Source: Candidatus Sigynarchaeota archaeon
GTDB lineage: Archaea > Asgardarchaeota > Jordarchaeia > Jordarchaeales > Jordarchaeaceae
Direction: 5' to 3'
DNA length: 11,873 nt
NCBI GenBank assembly: GCA_030587505.1
Contig: JAUQYY010000204.1
Span: forward strand, 1 to 11,873
Shown here: piece by piece, positions 6,605-11,873 of the stretch
How the letters are laid out: each line of letters opens with the position of its first letter
How positions within the stretch are numbered: position 1 is the stretch's first letter
The notes under the pieces: generated by a model
Told to the model about the DNA's origin: nothing
Seen by the model: the letters and a program-made list of their open reading frames with translations, nothing else
Database searches by the model: none
Made by a program: the position numbers and the translations under genes

Positions 6605-6611
6605 AATACAC

Positions 6612-7169
6612 ATGCCAAAAATCCAATTCATTCACATAGAAAACGTAGTAGCTTCAGTCACAATCGACCAAAAAATAGACCTCGAAAAAATCGCCAGATC
6701 CATTCTAAACGTCGAATACGACCCTGAACAATTCCCAGGACTTGTTTATCGCCTAGAAAAACCAAAAACAGCAACATTAATCTTCAATTCAGGAAAAATG
6801 GTCTGCACAGGTGCAAAATCCGAAAAAGAGGTACACAAAGCCGTAAACCGCATAGTAAAAGAACTAAGAGAAGCCGGAATCATCGACACAACTTCAGAGC
6901 CAGTAATACAAATCCAAAACATCGTAGCATCCGCAAGCCTAGGAACCGACCTCAACCTCGAACTCGCAGCCTACACACTCCCGGATGTAATGTACGAACC
7001 CGAACAGTTCCCCGGACTCATATACCGTATGAAAAACCCCAAGGTCGTAATACTCTTATTCACAACCGGTAAACTTGTGTGCACAGGCGCTAAGAGGGAG
7101 GAGGAGATTTATACTGCTGTTGAGAATGTGCTTAAGACGTTGACGGAGCTTGGTATTACTCGTGGTTGA
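6612..7169 (+). CDS. tbp: TATA-binding protein (TBP), general transcription factor
   Basis: TBP binds the TATA box, bends the DNA and recruits TFB and RNA polymerase. The protein is the classic two-fold repeat: residues 4-90 and 97-182 align with each other, sharing EQFPGL and GK-VCTGAK blocks (FNSGKMVCTGAKSE at 58-71 and FTTGKLVCTGAKRE at 150-163). The four phenylalanines expected to wedge into the TATA box are present as Phe41, Phe58, Phe133 and Phe150, both pairs 17 apart as in known TBPs. The length of 185 residues is standard for archaea, and there is no acidic tail. The ATG start follows GGGGG, and tandem TATA boxes lie upstream. The last ~90 bases differ sharply in composition from the rest: G/T-rich instead of A/C-rich, although the protein repeat continues unbroken. 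The gene converges on AOR. Confidence 0.97.
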   Translation: MPKIQFIHIENVVASVTIDQKIDLEKIARSILNVEYDPEQFPGLVYRLEKPKTATLIFNSGKMVCTGAKSEKEVHKAVNRIVKELREAGIIDTTSEPVIQIQNIVASASLGTDLNLELAAYTLPDVMYEPEQFPGLIYRMKNPKVVILLFTTGKLVCTGAKREEEIYTAVENVLKTLTELGITRG

Positions 7170-7317
7170 GGCTTCTGCGTTTGTGTTGGGTGTTGTGTTG
7201 GTGCTTGTGCTGGATTACTTTTTGTGTGTTCTGTGTAGGGTTAGTTAATGGTTGGTGCTTTAGTTGGGTGATGTCTGAGTTGGTTTGCGTTTCCAGAAAG
7301 GGAGAGTTGATAGATCG
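7170..7317. other. Convergent intergenic spacer between TBP and AOR
   Basis: The two operons converge on this 148-base spacer. It is very rich in G and T on the plus strand: 90 of 120 bases at 7201-7320 are G or T. A T-run at 7219-7223 may end the TBP transcript. A 60-codon frame runs through it from a TTG at 7166, but its Cys/Trp-rich translation simply reflects the G/T bias. No RNA gene was recognised. Confidence 0.5.
7219..7223 (+). terminator. Possible oligo-T terminator of TBP
   Basis: TTTTT about 50 bases after the TBP stop, in T-rich surroundings, suits archaeal termination, which needs only a T-run. No stable hairpin precedes it. Its weight is limited because the whole spacer is T-rich. 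Confidence 0.25.
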
Positions 7318-9081
7318 CTATTTTTGGGGTTTTAGCTTGTCAGCGTAGAGTTTTATGGCTTCTTCTATTGTTTCCTTTTTTATTATTTTGTGGGGAGATT
7401 CTGTTTCCAGTATTCTTTGGGGTATTCTCAAATCTTCGAAGTTGAATCCCTCTCTGAGCTTGAATCTGTACTTCTCTCTGAGTATCTTTTCCCCTTTCTC
7501 GATTAGTTGTTCCTCGCTGAAGTCTAGTTCAACTGTTTTTAGCGTTTTGGCGACTGTTTCGGGTGTGTAGACCCCTCTGGCGAAGAAGCATACTACGAGG
7601 CTGGATAGTATTTGACGCCAAGATTCTTCTTTGAAGAGTTTGTCGGCGATTTTTTCGGGGGTCAGTTCCTCCGATTTGCCTACTGCTTTCTGGTCTACGC
7701 TGTACCCGGCCGAGTCTAGGTGGCTGTGTCTCGCGCCCGTGTAGAAGCCGACGTATGCCGCTGGGCCTGTGTGGTAGCCTGGCATTTCGTTTCCCCCCAT
7801 TGCTAGCGCGAATTCTTGGCCTCCGTATTTTTTCGCGGCTCTTTCCACGCCTTTGGCTAGTTGTTTGTAGAATTCATTGGGCTGTTCCACTACGAGTTCG
7901 ATCATTTTGAGGTAGGTTTCGTGGTCTCCCCATTTTGGCTCCAATCCGAGAGTTTCCTCCTTTGTTACGAGGTTCTTCTCTACGGCTTCTGTTGCCCAGG
8001 CTAGGACTACGCCTGTGCTCATGGCGTCTAGACCCCAGTTTTCGACCTCGTCGATGAGTTTTAGGACTCCGTCGACGCTTGAGACGCCTAGCATGCATCC
8101 GAGGGCGTATAACAGTTCGTAGTCGTATGGGACCCAAGTGGTTTTGTAGAAGTATGGCTCGTCGATGTATGGCTCTCTGAGTGTTGCTAGGTGGATGCAT
8201 GCTACGGGGCAGTGGGCGCAGGCGACTCGTCGTCCTAGGTATTTTTCGGCGAGGTTTTCCCCGGAGATTTCTTCCGCGCCTTCGAAGCTTGACTGTTTCA
8301 CGTTCCTTGTTGGCAGTCCTTTCAGTTCGTTTAGGACCAGGATGTTTGAGGCGGTTCCCAGGTCGTGGTATTTCCGCAGGGCGGAGGATTTTGTCTGCTG
8401 ATTATACAGCGTCTCGTACAGTTCTCTGTAGAGTTTTTTGTCGGCTACTGGGGTGGTTTTTCGCCCGGATACGAGGACCGCTTTTAGTTTTTTGCTGCCG
8501 AAGACTGCTCCGAGTCCGAGTCTGCCGAAGTGTCTGTAGGTCTCGGTAACAAGATTGGCGTATGTGACAAGGTTCTCTCCCGCTTTCCCAATCCTCATAA
8601 TTGTTCTCATCCCAGAGCCGGGCTCATTCTCTCGTATGACTCTGCCAACCGTTTGCGCGCTGTCCATACCCCAGTAGGCGGCGGCGTCTCTGAAGAACAC
8701 TTCGTCCTCGTGAATCGCGAGGTATACCGGGCTTTCACTAACTCCCTTTATCACTATTGCTCCGTAGCCGGCTGATCTGATGGCTACGGCGCTTCTGCCT
8801 CCCGCGTGGCTCTCACCTAGGTTACCTGTGTGAGGGGACTTGAACATGGTTACTGTTTTTGAGGCCATGGGGTAGAGGTTGGTAAGTGGACCCACAGCGA
8901 AGACGATTACGTTACCCGGACCGAGGGGATCGCATCCCTTCTCGCACTCCTCCAGCAGGAGCTGTGTAGCTACCCCCGTTCCTCCAATATACTCCTTGAA
9001 GAGTTCCTCTCTGTTTTTTATTCTGTAAAGATGTTTGGACAAATCGATGTACAGAACGTTTGAGGGCAGGAATTCTGACAA
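7318..9081 (-). CDS. Aldehyde:ferredoxin oxidoreductase family protein (tungsten/molybdopterin, AOR)
   Basis: AOR-family enzymes oxidise aldehydes to acids (or run in reverse) and pass electrons to ferredoxin, using a tungsten bis-pterin and one [4Fe-4S] cluster in the cytosol. The N-terminal domain shows EYIGGTGVAT (30-39), AVGPLTNLYP (62-71), KSPHTGNLGESHAGG (81-95) and GRLGLGAVFGSKKLKA (186-201). The cluster cysteines are Cys288, Cys291 and Cys295 in CAHCPVAC plus Cys498, matching the family pattern closely. GLDAMSTG (350-357) and RHSHLDSAG (451-459) are in the cofactor-binding part. The length of 587 residues is near the usual ~600. Several pterin-contact positions deviate: SSLVVC (493-498) replaces the usual DxxGxC, Lys75 replaces Arg, and His92 replaces Asn. 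The TTG start abuts the ferredoxin stop, with a GAGGTG ribosome site inside that gene. The substrate cannot be told from sequence. Confidence 0.92.
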   Translation of the reverse strand: MSEFLPSNVLYIDLSKHLYRIKNREELFKEYIGGTGVATQLLLEECEKGCDPLGPGNVIVFAVGPLTNLYPMASKTVTMFKSPHTGNLGESHAGGRSAVAIRSAGYGAIVIKGVSESPVYLAIHEDEVFFRDAAAYWGMDSAQTVGRVIRENEPGSGMRTIMRIGKAGENLVTYANLVTETYRHFGRLGLGAVFGSKKLKAVLVSGRKTTPVADKKLYRELYETLYNQQTKSSALRKYHDLGTASNILVLNELKGLPTRNVKQSSFEGAEEISGENLAEKYLGRRVACAHCPVACIHLATLREPYIDEPYFYKTTWVPYDYELLYALGCMLGVSSVDGVLKLIDEVENWGLDAMSTGVVLAWATEAVEKNLVTKEETLGLEPKWGDHETYLKMIELVVEQPNEFYKQLAKGVERAAKKYGGQEFALAMGGNEMPGYHTGPAAYVGFYTGARHSHLDSAGYSVDQKAVGKSEELTPEKIADKLFKEESWRQILSSLVVCFFARGVYTPETVAKTLKTVELDFSEEQLIEKGEKILREKYRFKLREGFNFEDLRIPQRILETESPHKIIKKETIEEAIKLYADKLKPQK

Positions 9082-9561
9082 TTAGGTCACCTCACTCCCT
9101 GTTTTGATTTCTTCCAGTGCTATGACGCTGTGGGGGCAGTATTTTGCACAAACCCCACAGTACACACATATCGCTGGCTTGTTGTTTTCCTCGTCCCAGA
9201 AAACCGCGCCTATGGGACAAGCCTCAACGCACATTCTGCACCCGATGCACCTGTCCCTGTTCAGGGTTACTCCGTACCCGTTTCTTGATTGGAGTGCATC
9301 CACTGGGCACACTCTAGCGCATGGGGCAGGATCTTCGCAGGCTCTGCAAACCACGACAACGAACCCCCTCTCAACACCGCCAGCCGACTTAACATGAATG
9401 GTACTCTTACCAAGACCACCCACTCCAAATCTACGCGAACAGTTGAACATACAGAGCTGACAACCAGTGCATCTCTCGCTATCAACTACTGATAATCTTT
9501 TAACCATAACTTCATCCCCACCGTAAGAATCGCGAATAACAGTACAAACAGTATTTAACAC
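9082..9561 (-). CDS. AOR-associated ferredoxin with four [4Fe-4S] motifs
   Basis: This small electron carrier is a likely partner of AOR, whose gene follows with no gap (TAA at 9084-9082, TTG at 9081). Sixteen cysteines form four motifs: 31/34/37/41, 72/75/81/85, 105/108/111/115 and 132/135/138/142, the layout of HycB/CooF-like polyferredoxin subunits with room for four [4Fe-4S] clusters. There is no signal peptide or membrane segment, so it is cytosolic. The start is uncertain. A GTG at 9561 has a perfect GGAGGTG only four bases upstream of it and adds 18 residues. The ATG at 9507 (MVKRLSVVD...) gives the usual family N-terminus, has GGTGGGG before it, and would be served by a TATA-like GTTAAATAC at 9551-9559. 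It follows Bax1 after 67 bases, so read-through from that gene is also possible. Confidence 0.9.
   Translation of the reverse strand: MLNTVCTVIRDSYGGDEVMVKRLSVVDSERCTGCQLCMFNCSRRFGVGGLGKSTIHVKSAGGVERGFVVVVCRACEDPAPCARVCPVDALQSRNGYGVTLNRDRCIGCRMCVEACPIGAVFWDEENNKPAICVYCGVCAKYCPHSVIALEEIKTGSEVT
9551..9559 (-). promoter_or_regulatory. Possible TATA box for the ferredoxin-AOR pair
   Basis: On the minus strand GTTAAATAC is a reasonable TATA box. It would give a start site near 9530 and a short leader before the ATG at 9507, separating the ferredoxin-AOR pair from the XPB-Bax1 pair. If the GTG at 9561 is the true start, the box lies within the coding region and the call falls. Confidence 0.3.
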
Positions 9562-9563
9562 TG

Positions 9564-9570
9564 CACCTCC
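9564..9570 (-). promoter_or_regulatory. Strong Shine-Dalgarno before the ferredoxin gene
   Basis: GGAGGTG (minus strand) is a perfect match to the archaeal anti-SD core. It lies only two bases before the GTG at 9561 (four when counted from GGAGG), slightly short but workable. It is the main argument for the longer ferredoxin reading. Confidence 0.45.
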
Positions 9571-9628
9571 GATCCTAAAAAATGTAGTGCACAGACTTTG
9601 GTCTTCAGTATTCCAGTTTGTGTTTGTG

Positions 9629-11170
9629 TTAGGTTTGGTCTTTCTTTTTGGCTATCTGCACGTTTTCGAAGTCCAGCGCGGACCAGATAACTCTGTAGCC
9701 TAGGGCGTCGAGCAAGCGGTCGACCTCGGTTATTCCTTCTCTCTGAAAGATTTTCGCTGCTTCGGAGCGGGTTTTGATGTGCATGTTTTCCAGCTCTTGG
9801 CTTAGTTTTTCTAGCATTCTTTCGCTTATCAGAGTGTTTCCTATGAGTGTGTAGCCTTTCACGTTGATGCTTTTTCTTAGTGCTTCTACGCTTACCCTGT
9901 GTTTCGCCGCTAGTTCCTCCAGTGTGGCTACGTCTTTGTTTATCTGGAGTGTGGCGATTTTCAGCTTGGCGATGTCCTGGTTTATTTTGTTCTGTTCGAG
10001 TTCTCTTAGTATTTTGACGATTGGTTTTAGGGGTACTTTTTTCTTGTAGTATATTACCTTTCCCGGAACGTTCTCGAAGGTTGAGCAGGCGAGGTTTTCG
10101 TCGACGGCTAGAATCAGCTCCTGTTCTATTTTTTCGAGTTTGGCGATTTTTCTCTCCAGGTACTCTTCTGTCCAGAAACCCACAATTTCCATCAGAATCT
10201 TCATTCCTTCTTTTTCGAAGCCGAAGTCGGGTATCATCACCGTGGAGCCACTTATTAGCGGTTCGGGCTCTCTGGTTATTTTCCAGCCTGTTCTTAGGGC
10301 TTTGAACCTGTGGTAGAAGTCCTCCTCCACTCGGCTGTCGAACTCCTCTCTCTCCGCAGCGTAACTCACTCTCAGTTTGTCTCTCTCCTTTGAGTCCATC
10401 ACGAAATTGTAGATTCGAGGTTTCCCCCTGAATCCCTTTCTTAGTATGTTTGCCTTTATTCGCCATCCCTCCAGCGAAACAATCAGGGGGAGAAGCCTCG
10501 CCATGGATGTCCCGTAGCGTTCGGTCAGCTTTAGGAGGGACACCGGGCCGTCGATGTTTACTACGAAACTGCCGTCGCGTGTCTCTGCTGTGTACATCAG
10601 GCCATAAAACTTTATCGCTCTGAAGAGTTCCTGGTACCCTGATTTGACCGTGATCTCCATGTTTACTGCGTTGAATAGCAGCGTCTGGGCTAGGGCGAGA
10701 TTGTACCACCTTAGGAGCTCAACAGGATCGATTTCATCGAACTCGCGGAGTATCAGCTCCGACTCGTGGTCCGCCCACAGAGATTTTTCCAAATCTTCAA
10801 CGGACACTCCGAGGATGGACGCGGCTTTTTTCAACACTCTTAGCCTCTTTTCTCTAGTCGTTGCTAAGCCCAGCCTATTGGACTCCTCGAACACTACCCT
10901 CCGCGCCTCCACGGGATTCAGGGGGCTGGCGCTCTCGAACCTGCACCTTCTCTCCAGAAGGACACGTAACCCTCGAATGAACCTGTAGTTTAACCCCTCC
11001 TCGAACTCTTCAAGCACCTCCGCCAGCTCGCCCTGCTTTCTCCCCACGTAGTCCCTGTAAATCCTGATGATCTCTGCGGCGACTGCTACCTGCTCCTCGT
11101 TCAGGTGAGAGAAAACGGGTGTTATTCTTTTTCCCCAAACCCTCGAAACTAGTAGTTCAGAAGGCAGCAT
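9629..11170 (-). CDS. bax1: Bax1-type nuclease, partner of archaeal XPB (DUF790)
   Basis: Bax1 is the structure-specific endonuclease that binds archaeal XPB helicase and cuts bubble or fork DNA in a nucleotide-excision-repair-like process. The 513-residue protein shows the family's N-terminal part (LLVSR at 6-10, followed by a helical region to about 165). The nuclease core includes SRVEEDFYHRF (279-289), IPDFGF (313-318, Asp315) and MEIVGFWTEEYLERKIAKL (327-345, Glu328, Lys341), which reads as a PD-(D/E)xK active site. The C-terminal tail after about 395 holds a helix-turn-helix-like segment (TLEELAAKHRVSVEALRKSI, 416-435) and a second small helical region. It begins two bases after the XPB stop, so the two are translated from one mRNA and probably made in step. 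The ATG start is fixed by that spacing; GAGGC in the XPB tail may serve as ribosome site. I see no truncation. Confidence 0.9.
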   Translation of the reverse strand: MLPSELLVSRVWGKRITPVFSHLNEEQVAVAAEIIRIYRDYVGRKQGELAEVLEEFEEGLNYRFIRGLRVLLERRCRFESASPLNPVEARRVVFEESNRLGLATTREKRLRVLKKAASILGVSVEDLEKSLWADHESELILREFDEIDPVELLRWYNLALAQTLLFNAVNMEITVKSGYQELFRAIKFYGLMYTAETRDGSFVVNIDGPVSLLKLTERYGTSMARLLPLIVSLEGWRIKANILRKGFRGKPRIYNFVMDSKERDKLRVSYAAEREEFDSRVEEDFYHRFKALRTGWKITREPEPLISGSTVMIPDFGFEKEGMKILMEIVGFWTEEYLERKIAKLEKIEQELILAVDENLACSTFENVPGKVIYYKKKVPLKPIVKILRELEQNKINQDIAKLKIATLQINKDVATLEELAAKHRVSVEALRKSINVKGYTLIGNTLISERMLEKLSQELENMHIKTRSEAAKIFQREGITEVDRLLDALGYRVIWSALDFENVQIAKKKDQT

Positions 11171-11172
11171 AA

Positions 11173-11873
11173 CTATGCCTCGAGTGCGCTTCTTCTCCTT
11201 CTGGATATGGAAACCTCAGATGTGGCTTTTGTGACTATCTCGTAGAGCACCGCAGACTTGTTCTCCTTCTTTCTGAGAATTCTTCCGAGCCTCTGCACAA
11301 ACTCTCTTTTGCTTCCGGTCCCGCTCAGAATCACCCCGACGCTCGCCTCGGGGACGTCTACCCCCTCGTCCAGCACTTTGGATGTGACGATAACCCTGTA
11401 CTTTCCAGTTCTAAACTTCTCTAAGTTTTCAGCTCTCTCGTTTTTCGGCGTTTTGTGGGTGATGGACGGAATCAGAAACTCCCTTGATATCGCATGCACC
11501 AAATCATTGTACTGAGTGAAAATCAGTATTCTCTCCCCCGCATGCTTTTCAAGAATCTCTCTGAGCGCGTCCAACTTGGATGAGGCGTTCAGCGCTATCA
11601 CCCTAGCTCGGTGCCTTGCGAGCAGTGCTTCTCTCGCCCTCGGGTCTCTCCCGCTCCTGAGCACCAGCTTCTTAAAGTCACCCGGGGATCTGAGCGATAT
11701 GTTGCTTGTGGCAAGGTAGTCTAAATAAATCCTGTATTCTCTTTCGTACTCCTCCTTTTCCTCCGGCGTTAGGTCTACAACTATTTTCTCAACAACAAAG
11801 TCTGCCAGGTGCTCGCCTGCGAGTTCACCGACAGCCAGCTCGAAAATCTTTCCTCCCACCAGTCTGTCCAGCT
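11173..11873 (-). CDS. xpb: XPB/Rad25-like DNA helicase, C-terminal part (5' end outside window)
   Basis: This is the second RecA-like half of an archaeal XPB superfamily 2 helicase, an ATP-driven 3'-5' DNA translocase that works with Bax1. About 232 residues are visible and the frame stays open to the window edge, so the GTG at 11859 is an internal codon, not the start. In order: VGGKIFELAVGELAGEHLA near the visible start, a charged helical stretch (about 35-90) that fits the thumb-like insertion, helicase motif IV (RILIFTQYNDL), motif V (TSKVLDEGVDVPEA) and motif VI (QRLGRILRKK) with its arginine finger. The Walker A, DEAD and RED motifs must lie outside the window. The tail is Arg-rich (SRRRRSALEA). 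The Bax1 gene follows after two bases, the usual archaeal arrangement. Confidence 0.93.
   Translation of the reverse strand, partial: LDRLVGGKIFELAVGELAGEHLADFVVEKIVVDLTPEEKEEYEREYRIYLDYLATSNISLRSPGDFKKLVLRSGRDPRAREALLARHRARVIALNASSKLDALREILEKHAGERILIFTQYNDLVHAISREFLIPSITHKTPKNERAENLEKFRTGKYRVIVTSKVLDEGVDVPEASVGVILSGTGSKREFVQRLGRILRKKENKSAVLYEIVTKATSEVSISRRRRSALEA

Noticed and set aside
7166..7348. 60-codon plus-strand frame overlapping the TBP stop (Cys- and Trp-rich)
   Set aside because: Its TGT, TGG and TTG codons follow from the G/T-rich spacer, it has no ribosome binding site and it runs into the AOR 3' end.
9555..10709. 384-codon minus-strand frame within Bax1
   Set aside because: It overlaps the well-supported Bax1 frame and its Arg/Gln/Thr-rich translation is a frame-shifted shadow.
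11173..11859. Reading the GTG at 11859 as the start of a short helicase-like protein
   Set aside because: The frame stays open to the window edge with sequence that continues the XPB family pattern (LDRL before VGGKIFEL), so the gene is cut by the window, not truncated.
1..11873. CRISPR array, insertion sequence, tRNA or rRNA
   Set aside because: No regularly spaced repeats, transposase, terminal inverted repeats or tRNA/rRNA-like segments were seen on reading both strands; spacers are short and mostly promoter-like.

Overview
The window is almost certainly archaeal. It encodes the archaeal route to 4'-phosphopantothenate (pantoate kinase plus phosphopantothenate synthetase), a TATA-binding protein, and an XPB helicase next to its archaeal nuclease partner Bax1. 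It also carries a tungsten-type aldehyde:ferredoxin oxidoreductase and promoters with recognisable TATA boxes. Most genes start with TTG. The corrinoid-activating protein (RACo-like) and AOR fit an anaerobe with C1/corrinoid or acetyl-CoA chemistry. A Bathyarchaeia/TACK-like lineage is my guess, but nothing here settles it.

Layout, left to right. Positions 1-317 hold no convincing gene; they look like the leader and promoter of the plus-strand genes, with a Shine-Dalgarno-like GGAGG at the far left on the minus strand. Plus strand: pantoate kinase (318-1238), phosphopantothenate synthetase (1257-2033), a RACo-like ferredoxin/ASKHA ATPase (2240-4135), ketopantoate reductase (4341-5258), an MfnA-type PLP decarboxylase (5263-6447) and TBP (6612-7169). 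Minus strand, convergent with TBP: AOR (7318-9081), its four-cluster ferredoxin (9082-9561), Bax1/DUF790 (9629-11170) and the C-terminal part of XPB (11173 to the right edge, its 5' part outside the window).

How they work together. Ketopantoate reductase, pantoate kinase and phosphopantothenate synthetase, with beta-alanine supplied by the MfnA-type decarboxylase, form a continuous path from 2-oxopantoate and aspartate to 4'-phosphopantothenate on the way to CoA. Only ketopantoate hydroxymethyltransferase (PanB) is missing from the window. The RACo-like gene sits in the middle of this set and is the least expected member. AOR and its ferredoxin form a tight redox pair. XPB and Bax1 form a DNA-repair helicase-nuclease pair.

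Points most worth a second look: a 27-codon leader ORF that starts where a leaderless RACo transcript should begin and ends overlapping the RACo start; a tandem TATA arrangement in front of the TBP gene; a sharp reversal of strand composition inside the last ~90 bases of TBP; and an AOR whose expected pterin-binding positions are altered although all four iron-sulfur cysteines are kept. I see no CRISPR array, insertion sequence, tRNA or rRNA, and no obviously new multi-gene system.
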